Source: Chrysoporthe austroafricana (taxonomy: Eukaryota > Ascomycota > Sordariomycetes > Diaporthales > Cryphonectriaceae). Taken from it: a stretch of DNA of 64,000 bases. The DNA lies in assembly GCA_001051155.2 (NCBI GenBank), contig JYIP02000002.1, positions 3,541,583 through 3,605,582 on the forward strand, written 5' to 3'. This document shows, piece by piece, positions 41,553 through 53,843 of this stretch; position 1 is the stretch's first letter; each line of letters begins with the position of its first letter. A program made the translations under genes and the position numbers. The notes below the pieces were generated by a model. It worked only from the letters and a program-made list of their open reading frames with translations, ran no database searches and was not told the DNA's origin.

Positions 41553-43198
41553 GGGGAATTCGGTTGTGTTCGCCTCGTGCCTGTGACAACAGACAAACGG
41601 GAAGCAGGCCACGACTCCCGTCTGGTCGCAGATGGCAACATCGATGCTGAAGTGCAGGGTCAACGTCAAATAACATGAACTCGCACCCGACGGCCTGGCG
41701 GATGCGTCCTTCTGCATGTATTGCGTCGCCATGCCCAGGTGCCTTTTCGCTACTGTAGCCGGCGGTATCCACCTGGGCAGGTCTTACCATGTAGGACTGG
41801 CCAGAGCCGAGTGTTATGACCAAAAATGTATAAGGGGGGAAAGTCCAAATCAGATATGCATGAGTGGCTCTGCTGGAACAGCAGCGCCAGAGGGCAGATG
41901 CTCCTCCCAGTCCGGATCCTGCGAGGCACTTGCCCCATCACTGGAACTGGAGAAGAAGGTGCAGTGTTGTGAACAGTATTCAAGATCTGCTTCTTATCCA
42001 GCTCGTCTTCCCGTTCTCTCCCTTCGTCTTCTGTCTTCTCCTCTTCCCACTCCTCTTCCCACTCCTCTTCCTCTCACCAAAACTCTGGCAACTTGCCCAA
42101 CTGTGTTCCAAGGTTTTCAAAGAGCATTCTGCATCTCCATCCCCGAGGGTCATCAAGATACCGTCAGTAGGGCCCAGCCTCGTCCAGACACTCGTCGTCG
42201 CCTGCCCTCGCCTGTCTCCGGTGCGCACCCAAAGCCGCAACAAGTGCAACACAATCCCCATCGCTCCCACTAAGGGCGGCAGTTGTCTCGAGTGGCCTCC
42301 GTGTCCGTGCTCCAGGCTGCTTGTTCGGTTCCCATGCTGACTGATGTCCAGTTTCGTCGTCTCAGGAGCGTGGTCATCTCAAGCCGTCTCAGTTGCAGAC
42401 GGCCACTGCTGGCCGTCTCTTGTCATCATAGACGGTGTACTGTAGAGGTGCGGACCCCTTCAGTGATCAGCCCTCTCTCCCGCCGTCGATGAAAACAATG
42501 ATCTTCCGAAATCTATTTTGCAAGCTTCTGGCATATAGGTGTATGTAGAAGATGTCATCCTGCTGAGGCTGTGTGTGTGGGAGGGGTGAGGGGGGGTCGG
42601 GTTCTTCTAGTTTCTTCTCCGCACCGCACTCAGCTGACCCATGACTTAGGCTTGGGATACGAAGATCGCCGCACTCACACCGCACGAGGCCGTACCTACG
42701 CCGCGCCGCCCCAAGTCCTGACGCAGTCCATGATGTCGACCATTTGCTTCCACTGATAAAGTGGCTTGCCAACTGTTCCTGGAGAAGGTTAGTTAGCGCC
42801 TACATGTGTTCCATGTATGCCTAGAAAAATTTACTAATATCTAAGCATCATTAGAGACGTCAGGTCTATGAAGATAACACAGCTGGTTTGCGATCCTGGT
42901 ATCTGGGCATGGACTTGGTTGGCGGCTTGTGCAGGTGAAAGAGGACAACTGAGCACATAGTTTCGGCGGTCATGGGCGGTTACGCGAATTATAGGATAGA
43001 ATAAGATTAAATATTTCACCCTTTTTGCCTTTCAATATTCCTCTATCGACCGACTGCAGTCCTCTGTGTAGAACCTCCTTATCATTTTGTTATGATTAGT
43101 CCTCAAGGTCTGGTCGGACTCGGAATGACCTCTGGCCATTAAGGTCTCTACCGCCGACACCATCGCTGGACTAGCCTTGAGAACCTTGAAGATCTAGA
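41553..43198. other. Gene-poor region
   Basis: No gene was recognised. There is a three-copy 12-bp direct repeat CACTCCTCTTCC (about 42036-42070) and AT-richer sequence from about 42810 to 43110. Open frames here are short and of unknown kind. Confidence 0.5.
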
Positions 43199-43502
43199 TT
43201 ATCTTCCAAATAGAGTGTGTTGAGAAGGACCTGTGCACCACGCTACAGAAGCTCAGCCTGGGCCTACGGTATGCCGCTTCGAATTAGACTCCGGGCTTAC
43301 CGTAGTCTAGTTCGGAGTAGCCCATGTAGTGGATGTTCAACTTGCCAAAGAACACAGGCAGCGGACCCAGCGGCCATATATTGGCGCGCACTGTGGCTAT
43401 GCACGCCTTGTTCTGCTTGTTGACGGGCGTATCGGTGGGGAGGTGGCAGACGGCGAGGCGTGAGTACGTCGTTCTCAGTAAGGAAGCTTTGGTGTCTAGC
43501 AA
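43199..43502 (-). pseudogene. Exon-like fragment of an unknown gene
   Basis: An exon-like frame (43502-43301) reads CIATVRANIWPLGPLPVFFG then KLNIHYMGYSELDYG and ends at a strong donor (GACTACG|GTAAGC). A matching acceptor (GTGCACAG) at 43231 leads to nine more codons and a stop at 43199. No start codon or upstream exon could be found. The peptide looks protein-like rather than random, but I do not recognise a family. It may be the 3' end of a decayed gene. Confidence 0.25.
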
Positions 43503-46500
43503 AAACCACTCTACGCCCCAGAATCCAGTATCCAGTAAAGGTCCCCTATGCCCTTTTAAATTTAGTATCTAGTAAAAGCCCCTGTACACCACAACCCAGT
43601 ATCTCGGTATTGTGACGGTAGTATTGCCTGGCGCGCACGGTTCTTCTATGATCCCGATCTTTTCTAATCAAACCCATAGTTATCAGATCCTTAATCCACA
43701 AGAAACACGAGTCCATCATCTCCCTTAACCAGCCAGTACCGGCGCACATTTCCACCCCACACCTGCGGGCACTCCCTCCTCCTCCTCCTCCCCCACAGCA
43801 GGGACACCGATTAATCCTTTCTCTCACAAAGTCCGCGCACACGGTCCGGACGGTCTTCCTATTCGCGTAGGAAAGCATGACCGGAGGGACGGGTGGGTTG
43901 GTCCGTCTGCCACGCAGGCAGCAGGCCGCCGGAGCCGCCAGCGCCAGGTTTCCGCGGGCGGGAGATCGACTCGTCGCACGGCCTCGCGTCGACCGAGGAC
44001 GGCGCGCTGTGGTCCACGGGCCTCATGCCGTAATTCTGACAAGAACATTCCAGCGGAGGCCGCTGGTGTTGGCTGCCTCGCTAGGCGTACGGATCTGGTC
44101 CGGGACGCTCTTAGTCTCAGGGCCATCCACGGTCGATGTGCCTTGCGGGGCAGTCGTTTTGTCAATTTCGACGATGAGGTGGAAGCAGGCGAGGGATACC
44201 ACTGCTTCCGGCCCAGACTGAGATCACCGCTCATCTCACCGCCAGATGTCTCTGTGCGCGTCGAGAGCGGCAACAGAGAGGGCGGCCAGGTTTCCCGCTG
44301 GCTGTGCGGATGGGATGCGGCCTGCAGTTCTGGCGGTACGCCTCAGACCGGCATCGAGATGCCCGGCGGACAGCTCTGGTTACACTGCGGGCTGGCGGCT
44401 GTTTTTCTGATTCGCTGATGGTGGAGCAGGTGGCCTCACAAACCTCTGCTTCAGGAAACACGGCGAGTCGAAAGGGGGAAGATGTCTGTCTGCGTTGGAC
44501 GGAGACCCTGGAGACGACGGTTTGCAGGCGACGCTGGGTCTTCGCCTGCGTCTGAGCGGCTTCATTCACTGCACTGGTTAGTCGGTCGTCGCTCCTCTGG
44601 TCGCTGATCAGTATAGGCGCCCGGAGAGAACTCGCGATGAATTCGGGGGCTTCACACTCAAGACACACGGTTTTGCTCTTAGGGTCTCCCTGAAGTTCCA
44701 GCAAATGCCAGCATTCTTAGATTAGTATCGGCGGGTCGCCATGACTGACCTAAATAGGGCGGCGGTGCTCTTTATCCAATGCCTGGGCACGACGACCTCG
44801 TTTCATCCCGTCTCTTTCCCGCGTTCCTGCCCGGCGGGAGCGGTGCGGTTGTATCATGTTTCTTCTCTTCCCACCCACCCTCCTTCGTCATTCCGTGCGG
44901 CCTTCATCCCGCCGTCCCCTATAGATCTAGATCCAGATCCCATGACATGTAGCCAGAGCAGGCACCCGAGATCTCCAACGACCTGGCAACATGTGCGTCC
45001 CCCGTGCATTCCCCTCCCCAGCCCAGCCTGCCTGGTTTGCCCCCCGGGGCGGCAGGAGGAGACGCCGTTGATACGTGAGAGCCACCACCCGGATGCCTCC
45101 TCCGCTAGAAATGGGAATCACACCATCCCACCACGGCACCAGCCCAGCCCCGCTGGTAGACCGCCGTCTGCACGGTCGCGACACCCTCGAGACCGGCAGG
45201 GAGGCCAGACCCCGGCCCCGCGCCCGTCCGTCCGTCCGCGGAGCTGGGCCGCCGAAGCGTTGCTCGTCCGCCCTAGGAGACGGGCCCCGGGGCCAGAGAC
45301 TAGACTGCCCCCGGCATGAGGTCAGCGCAGCGCGGGGAGGCGCGATGTGACGCTCGGCGGATTATCCACAGACGAAGGAAAGGGGGGTTGAGACCATGGT
45401 GCTATGCGTATGGCCCCATCACAAGGGCGAGGGGGAGAGGGCCGTCCGCCCAGAGGCCGCTCCTGTCGCACCCCACCCGGCGAGGACTACGTCCGTACAT
45501 AGCAAATGCCCTTCTCCTCCTTTCCCCTGGGGGCTGCGGCCCAGTCTGCAGCGTGCGTCCGTTGGGAAAAGGGGCGAGGGCGGGGGGGGGGCATTTACCC
45601 AGTGCAGGAACGGGATTCGGCGCCAGAGGGAGGAGGATTGCCATCCCTCCCCTGGGGGCGCAACGGGGCGTGTTTCAGGGTCTACCGAAGGCTCGGAAGC
45701 GAAGAATACAGTGCCCTTCCTTCTCCCCCCCCTCCCTTCCGACTCCCTCGGCCCCCAGGAGTGACGTGCTGGTCGTGAGGAGGCCGAGGCTGCTCTCCCA
45801 CGACTTCGGTCCCGACCACCTTCGGGTTTCATAGACCTGAGCTGGTCGATGATGGCCGCCTGGGGCCGGGGCTTGGGCCAGCTGGACGGCCCGTTGCGGA
45901 GGGGAAGCCTGATAGGGGAGTATACTATAATATCGTGCCTTTGTAAATTCATCCTCGTTAGGAAACTGTGAGGCACTGGTTGACACCAATTAGCTATGGG
46001 TTCTACATGATCAAGGCGCCCTTTTTTTTTTTTCAAACACATTATACCATAGCAATAAGCAGACAGCCTGTCTCGTCTCAAGTGCCTTTGCTTTCATGTC
46101 CTTCTGGCATACATATTTGTGGTACCCGTGTTGAGACCTAGGGCTGCACGCATTCGTGCTCTGCCTTTCACGAGCGCACTGAAGGGCCGCAGAGTCCGTT
46201 ATCTTACCATGTGTAACAAACAACTACTGGCAAATGCCCTCGTCCTCTTGGCCCCGTAGTCTGCTAGGTCTGCTCGGCTCTCGGCCGGACCATAATAACA
46301 TACACCATTGGAGCGAAGCCGCTGCAGGCTTATCTTACCCGTTTGCTCCGGGAACCAGCTGCAGAACTCTGCGAGGGATTCCCGCTGGTAGGGCCTTTAG
46401 GTCAGCATCCTCGGGCCCGGGGGAAGAAGGAGGGCCACTTGGCCCGCTAGGGAGGAGTTCCCAGAGCGGCAACGCCCGAGCTGAGGAGGCCCGGGAGGGT

Positions 46501-46602
46501 GACGCGAGGAGGACACAGGTAGAAGCTACCAGCTCCCTCGCGCGCAGGACCCAGAGCGATTGGCTTAGCAGGCCGCGGTGAGCCTCTTGCGACGAGGCAG
46601 GG

Positions 46603-46626
46603 CTCAGCTCAGCTCAGCTCAGCTCA
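46603..46626. repeat. (CTCAG)n pentanucleotide tract
   Basis: Nearly five units of CTCAG occur in tandem. It is a small simple repeat. Confidence 0.85.
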
Positions 46627-46788
46627 ACGCGGCTCCTGGAGGAAGAGGAAGGCAGCTGAGAAGGAGGCGGAGCGAGGGGAGGGGGGCAAGGATCCCACAG
46701 CCCCGTGCGCTGGAGCACATGCACGTCAGTTGACGCACACAACCCGGGTGCCGGAACCCACCTCCAGTCGGAGCAGGCAGCGCACGCG

Positions 46789-46789
46789 G

Positions 46790-46817
<28 letters not shown>
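46789..46817. repeat. (CA)n dinucleotide microsatellite
   Basis: About 14 perfect CA units, flanked by GACACGGCACGC sequence. Confidence 0.9.
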
Positions 46818-46822
<5 letters not shown>

Positions 46823-48574
46823 GCACGCACGTCGAGACGACACACCGTAGACCCCATGCGGGAGGAGCGAGGGGGCCTCAGCGCGGCACGCCGTGCCGTG
46901 CCGTGCATACCAGCGCCTTCGCCTCGCCGCGCCCCCGGACACGCGGCTCTCTCGCTGCGCCGACCGTAATGTGACAAGTCACATTCCCCGGATTTGAATC
47001 AACTGCCGCCGGGTGGGCACGACGTCTCGCCTGTCTCAGCCCTACCAGAGCCCTCGGTCGAGACGGAGATTAGACGCGGCCGCCCCTCTCGAAACATGCA
47101 CAGGAGATTCTCCAGCGGGGCCCTCCAGGTGTTGCTGGGGGCATATCCCATGCGACCCCAGGGCGTAAACGGACAGCTCCCCATAGAGCACGCGGGTTCC
47201 ACGCCCCGTCTCCAAACCGCGGGGGAGGATCGCAGGATCATGACCGACGTACGCGGATCGGACGCCTGTCCCACTGGCTCGGATTCGGTCGGATCCCGAC
47301 AGCGTGCGTGGGGCGGGTGGCCCGGGACCGCGCCCTCCCATGGCCCGTCTTCTTCGGAGCAGCACGCGAGCCGTCCTGCCAGGGGCGGGCCGTAGGCCGT
47401 GACATCCCTGCCTTGAGGAGTGCGTACGCGTATCAAAGGAGCGGACGCGAGGTCGGACTCACCCCCTACCCCCCACCCCCAAGCGACACAGACGGCGAGG
47501 CTGGGGTGGTGGAGCGCCCGGCTGCGGTCAGGCGAGCTGATGAGCTGATGAGCTCTAGACCCACAGCCAGACGGGCACGGCCTTACTGCAGCTTTGCAGC
47601 AGGCTCTCGGCAGGTGGGTGACTGCGGCGGGTGGTGTCTCATCATTCGCACAAGGGAGGACAAAGGCGTCATTGTGTGCAGGCGTAGTGCTGATGAGCTG
47701 TGCGTCCGGCTCCGTGGCTGCCAGGTAAGGCAAGCTGGCAGGCTGGCAGGCTAGGCTGTGCAATGCAGATCTCCCGCCCAGGCGCGCCGTGGGTGACGCC
47801 GGCCCCCGTCGCCTTCTGACCATGATAGCCACCCACGCAACGTGCCGGGCTGCCGGCGGCGGGTGCAGCGGTGAGGCTGCAAGGCAGCACCATCAGAAGC
47901 TCGAACAGAGAGAAGGAGAGGGGCTGACTCAGCGGCAGGGAGTGAGACCGGTGAGCAGGGGCTGGGTGTCTGGGTGTCCGGGCAGGGCTCGACCACCTCG
48001 AATCAAGCCCGCCTTTTCGTGAGAGGGCCCGCCCGTCCGACGCTGTGCATCATGATCATCATGCCATTGCCGTCATCCCGCCACCACCTGCCTGCTGCTG
48101 GTGAGACATCGTGTGCGATATTTGCGGTGCCTTGACATCATGGCGCCTGCACCTCTCAGCCGGTCCCGAGGCGATGCGTAATGGCCTATTTCCGTCGAGC
48201 CACCACCTGATCGGCAGTGCATGTTGGAGATTGGCCCGGACGGGGCCGGTCAAGCTCGGAGCCAGGCGGGCCAGGGCGTAAGCAGAGGGGCCAGCCGCCG
48301 GGACCGGTCGTCGAGAAGAGGATGAGGGAGGGGCTTACTGGTACCGGGGGGGGGGGGCGAGCAGAATCACGAATGAACCACGGAAAGGAGCCGGCGAACT
48401 CTCGAGGCCCAGCTGGAAGTTTGGGTGATCACGTCAACCGTTAAGACGGAGAATATGCCGATGCTGTGTAATGTCGGCCGACTGATAGGGCTGAGCGAAG
48501 GATCAAGGTTGTGTAACCTTTGCCCACCCTCATCTCTCCTCCACGTCTGGTCTTATGGGCAGGTCAGCGCGTGC

Positions 48575-48655
48575 GGTGTGTGTGTGTGGTGTGCGTGTGC
48601 GTGTGTTGTGCGTGTGCGTGTGTTGTGCGTGGTTGTGCGCGTCGTGGTTGTAAGC
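48575..48655. repeat. Interrupted (GT)n microsatellite
   Basis: GTGTGTGTGTGGTGTGCGTGTGCGTGTG-like sequence with a repeated TTGTGCGTGTGCGTG motif. Confidence 0.85.
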
Positions 48656-51600
48656 GTGCGTGGGGAGGAAGAAGGAAAAAAAAGGCCTCTGGGCCAGGAC
48701 GACCAGGTTGGGCCCCACACCCGTCCCTCCTCTCCCTGTCTCTCTCGCTCTCTCCCCTCCTCTCCTCTTTCCTCTCTGTCCCTCCAAGGTTACGTTTCTT
48801 CAGGCTGACCGGCCTTGGCAGTGTGGGCTATGCGAGACATGTCAATGCGGATCAGATAGAAGGAGGGGCGTGTGCGTGTGGAGGGAAGGGGAGGCAGTAA
48901 AAAAAAAAAGAGAGAGAAAGAGGAGCAGGCTAGCCATGCGCGTAAGAGCGGTTGGGCAAGAAAGCACGCACTCAGTCAGACCGAAGGGGGATGAGGAGAT
49001 GGGGGACCCCCTGCCCCGCCCACCTCTCTCGCCGTCTCCTTCCCTCTCTTCCTCTCTCCCGCCTCTTCTCGCTCTTTCCCTGGGCTCTGGCAGGCGCGGG
49101 AAGGCACCCAGAGCGCGCTGGAGGATCGTGGGATGTGGAAGGGTGGTCGGAGGTGCTTGACCTCGAACAAGGGGGCCCCCGGCTCGCCCAGGTGGGGCAG
49201 CGGGGCCACCACCACACACACACATACACACACGCGCACACCCACGAAAATCTGCAGCCTGGCCGTCTTATTTGCATCTCGCCCATGACGACTTGTCGTC
49301 CTTCTAGAAAGATAAGCAGCAGGCTAGCGACCCTGAGTGGGCCCCCCACTGCCCGCCTCCCGAGGCTCCCCCCACCGTCGCCCCCTATGAACTTGGAGGT
49401 ACCCCGAGGTACTGAGTCTAGGTCCTGCACCTGTCGTGGAGACCGTCTGCCTCCCCGACTTCCGTCTCTGGAAGAGCTGTGAGCGCTTCTCGTGGCGCAG
49501 TCCGCACGGCAACTGATATACATAGTATGATGTCTCAGCCACGCGCGTCCGAGCCCTGATAGTCCGGCCGCAACACGAGGGGGCAACGGGCTCGTGACGA
49601 TGACATCGAGGCGCGCACACCCCCCTCCTCTTTCTTCCGAGGAGAAACACCAGCCAGCCCGCCAGAAGCAAGAGGGCGGAGGGGAGGGGGGGCCTGCAGA
49701 GAGGGCACGCCCAGATGCACCACGCAGTCTCGCCGAGCACGGGCACGGGCATGGGCGCGGGCACCGGTGAGGTCAGGGCTCGGCTCCAGCGCAGGCCTCG
49801 CAGGGCCTCGCAGGCCGCGCAGGGTCATGGAGCGCCCCTGTTGTCCTCCCATGAGAGGCCCCGTTTAATCGCCTCCACCCGCGACCGCCCCTCGCCCCGT
49901 CCTCACCCGTTGGCAACCCCCCCCCCCCAGGCGAAGGCCAGCCGCGAGGCCCAGCCCCTTCTCGCCCTGGGGGAAGGGAAGGGGAGAGGCTCCGCCCCGT
50001 CTCGAAACGAAAGCCCACCAGCGATTTAGGCTTTCGGGAAGCGTGGGCGCGATGGACCGTGGGCTAGCGGCTAGCGACAACCTTATTTGGACGTCACCTC
50101 GTCCGGCGGCCGCGTGGCTCGCCTGTCCGTACACCGTCACGCAGCAGGCCCCGACGGAGCGCGCGCGGCCCCTTGTCGCGCGTGCTATTCTCGCGACCGC
50201 CGGCGCGGGTTGGTGCTGAAAGGGGGGAAGGGGGGCGGAAGGGGGGGGGGGCGGAAGGGGCCCAGCGGCAGGCCGTCGCGTCCTGTGGCGTCGAAAATCC
50301 CGCACCGCGACCGCACCCCAGCCGTGGAGCAAGCAGACTACCGGCCTGTCGGTTAATCTTGCTGCAAGTCAGACGAGAGGAGTCCCCCAAGCTCCGGACC
50401 GGGGTCCTGGCGAACGCGGCCTGCTCAGGTGTATTGGACACATTGGGGCCTCGTCAGGGCGACGGCACACACCACCAGCCCGCTCTCCTGCCCCCTGCCT
50501 CATGCACCGTCCCGCGTCGCCCGCCAGATTCCCGCCCCCAAGAAGATGGTGTCGCCCTCGGGGCCCACAGGGTCAGCGCCCTGCTGGGGCTGGCAGCACT
50601 CTGCGGACGGGCTCGCGAGAGCTCACGTCTCGTCCTCAGCGGGAGGCACGGGAGGGGGCAGGGAGGAGGAGGTCGTATCCATCTACGCACGTGCGGGCTG
50701 CGCTGCTGCCTGCGCCCGACATCAGATTGGCAGGCAATGCGGCGCGTTCCATGATGCCACGGGGCCAGAGGCATTCCGGGAGATTGTCTTGGGTGAACGA
50801 CAGCAGGTCAGGCGCCGCAGGGTGACGAGGCTAGACAGCGCCCGTCCCCACGCACCCACGCAAGAAACGTAAGCCACACGGGGCATGGGCTCTCGGTAAG
50901 CAACTCCGAGTGGGCCATCTTAGCCCTCCCCAGGCTGCTGTGAGCGTGGCTGTCTCGGCACCGGTCTCGACTTGCCGCCAGGTCAACACCCCCCGGCCCA
51001 CACAGGCTTGCTCATCTCAGAGCTGGTTCATCGCGTGTTGGGGCTCGCAGGATAGATAGGAGAAGGAAAACAGCTAGGTCTGAAGTCAAGAATATGTCGG
51101 GAACATGAGATGCACGAGCCCAGTCCATCCACAGAAGTACATGCTTGAATATCATATTCTGGATCAACCAGAACATGAATGCCCGTCCGGCACATCGAAA
51201 GTCTCGTCAAACACATGTCTATCTCTCTCTTTCCTCCCCCTCCCTCTGACCCAGTACCTGTCCTTGAAATCCGTCATCAAAAAAGCTCAGTCTCAAAACC
51301 GGTCTCCAAAGCGAGCGTTCGTGCAAGTATTGCAGTCAAAACATGGCCGTCCTTTACCGAGGAGAACGAAATAGGAACAAACAGAGGAAAAAGCCAAAGC
51401 AAACGGGTATCCCTTGCAAATGCCATGCCGTCAGCCGATCCTTTTCCCATATGCCATTTTGGTTCCCATTCACCCTGAGTGGAATGCCCGTCCTGTTCCG
51501 TTCCTTTGCCTAATCCATTTCCCAACCTTATGTGTCCATACGCCATTAGCCCAGCATTTCGCATCCGCCATATCTCCCATTCTTCAAAAAGTAAAGACAC

Positions 51601-51747
51601 CGTATCAGACTTTCGAACTTCTTGTCCGCACTTTGCTTCTATAGGGTCTTCCTGACCCCCATATGTTGTCCATGTCGTCGTGACGTTGAGACGGCGGTGC
51701 GTAATCGTGATCTTTCTCGATTGCAATACCAACGTCTGGATATTGAC

Positions 51748-53843
51748 TTAGCTTGTTGATGATGTAATCATAGGTGACATTGATGACCTCCATTCCTGTT
51801 TGATGCTGCCATCCTGTGGCGGTACCATCATGGTGGGATAGTAGCCGCCCGAGCTCGTCTTGCCCTCGAAACGTCCAGAGCCCATTGCCTTATCTGAAAA
51901 CGCAGGTCCCGCGTAGAGTTTCGACGTAAGATCAAACCCATGTCCGTAATTCCGCAGGCTGTTGTCTCCGGAACGACTCGTAGGATGGTGGAACATGTCA
52001 ACCGGCTGCCGAGGGTCATGGTGGGATTCAATGATGGTTGCGGGGAAGTACTGGTACTTCTCCGGCTCGTGGATCCCCTTGGAATCTTCTGGGCTGAGCA
52101 TTGGCTCCATGGGTATCGCATCGGAGTGACTGCGGTAGTGATCAGTTGATCTCGTATCGTAAGCGCCGTAGCCACCTCCAAGGCCTTGTGCTCCCAAGCT
52201 CGCGTAGCCACTGGGAAAACTCTGTGACCCGGCTGATTGATAACCGCCAAGTCCCGACGGCCCGGAGCCTGGTCCGCTGCTTGTGCTCGTCCTTCTCTCG
52301 GATTGATAGTGTCCGGGTGATCGCCCGCGAACAATCATCTTCGCTGACTTCCTGTGGGCAACTTTGAGATATTGCTCGTTTCCCTGCCCCTGAGGTCCGA
52401 CGTCGGCGTAGAGCTCAACCACGAGGTGATAGTATTGCTGTGCAGCTCTTCGCTTCCCGTTATTCGCCGTCGCTTGCTTGAACTGGATGCGCTCGAACGT
52501 ATGCTCCGTGGGAAGCGACGTATGGAGCGACGGATGCTGCATGGGCTGCCCATACAGAGACGACTCGTAGGCCCGCGAAGATCCCACGATCCCCATGTCC
52601 GTCCCATTGTAGTGCCCGAGTGGATGATGTGCCGCCTGAGGGGTCTTTGGGTTGAGTCGTATCTTGTCTGGAGGAGCAATAGGTCCCTTGTCCCTCTTTG
52701 GTGTATGCTGTACGAGCTCAATCGTGTGCGCGTCGTTCTCCGATACCACTGCGGAAATGCACATTGCCCAGCCCGCAACCTGGTATGTCTGGGTGGATCC
52801 GTTCGGCACAAAATTCACATGGGCTTGAGGGTGAGTCGGTGGCGGGAGGTGGAATGAGCAGACACAAGAGAAGTAGTTCCTGCGATAGCATGTCCATTCA
52901 TTGTCTGCGAGGAAGAAACCCTTGTCGATGGTGCCAGTTATTTCCGGCTTGATTTGGGTGTTTGGGTTATCAGAATAAGACATGTTCCCGTGCATCGTCA
53001 TCCCCTGGAGGGGAGGGATGTTCTGCTGCTGCTTCGGATTGGCAGGGTAGGCCATCGTACCTGGATGGGTGGTGAAACCAAGGTTAGGACTCGGGACTGA
53101 CGAGATAGGATGGCGTCCGAGCCCACCTGGAGTGAGATACGGGGGTGATCTCGGGTGATCCGGTCCTCGCCTGTTGTAAGTGGGCGTTGGTGGCGAGTAG
53201 ACGTCTCGCGTGCTTAGCTGCGTACCTGGGTGCGGCAATGTTGTGTTTCGGAGGGCATGTGCCATGCCCGGGTTAGAGGTGCTACTCCCACCCAGCTGGT
53301 GAGTCGAAATGTTCAATATGGTGGAGTTGTAGGATGGCAGAGGCTGGTCAGCAGAGTCCGCTGGTTGTATCACGTACCTAGAGCCAAGGCGAGGCCTCTG
53401 GTCTATATTAGGGAGGAAGGTGGTGGGGGTGGGAGTATAGAAGGAGCTGCCGCTGTCGGGTGGGTAGGCTGGTGCGGAAGTGAAGGCTGACGAATGGCCC
53501 GGAGCATACAGGTTTATGACTGACGACGAGGGTTGAGCTGAGCTCTCAAGCGTCAACGGCGAGGTACTCGAATCCTGCCCGTATCTGTTGGCGTACACAA
53601 TCAGTAAGGCTGCCCAACGTTTCAACGCCAAGTGATCGATGCTAGCGTCTATGAGGCCTGGCACCGATGATGATGTTGTAACTCGTTGCCCACGCGAGCG
53701 AATCACAGTGTCCCGGTAGGACAGATTGTCGCACTGCCAGCTAAGACGTAGTACAGGTAACGACAGGCTACAGTATCGGGAGGGCTGTTGCGAACACTAT
53801 ATGCGGCAACGAGTGGAGGGGACGGAGACGGCCTAAGTAGCAT
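51748..53843 (-). CDS. vib-1: Ndt80/PhoG-domain transcription factor of the VIB-1/XprG type
   Basis: The main exon (53584-51748, 612 codons) is certain. Its acceptor CCAACAG|ATACGG is preceded by a branch-like TACTGATT. It encodes a Pro/Ser/Tyr-rich N-terminal part, an Ndt80 DNA-binding domain from about 52970 to 52310 (GFFLADNEWTCYRRNYFSCV, AMCISAVVSENDAHTIELVQ, HTPKRDKGPI, QQYYHLVVELYADVG, KMIVRGRSPGHY), and a Gly/Ser-rich C-terminus. VIB-1 in Neurospora and XprG in Aspergillus drive heterokaryon-incompatibility cell death, protease secretion and starvation responses. The main exon's frame has no ATG near its start, so a 5' exon is needed. The best candidate is 53843-53755 (start MLLRPSPSPPLVAAY), with a 170-nt intron; that part is uncertain (about 0.45). 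Confidence 0.87.

Larger units (their letters stand above)
43503..51747. other. About 8 kb without a recognisable gene
   Basis: The stretch is moderately to strongly GC-rich from 43.8 kb on. It contains only simple repeats and short unsupported open frames. The longest minus-strand frames (43824-44273, 44231-44704 and 46999-47832) lack any recognisable family and have irregular composition. Non-coding transcripts cannot be excluded. Confidence 0.5.

Noticed and set aside
41428..41823. 131-codon minus-strand open frame as an intact gene
   Set aside because: The recognisable GST-like peptide lies in a different frame of the same strand and is cut short, so a remnant fits better.
46999..47832. 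277-codon minus-strand open frame
   Set aside because: Its composition is irregular, with no domain, no splice-supported extension and no recognisable homologue.
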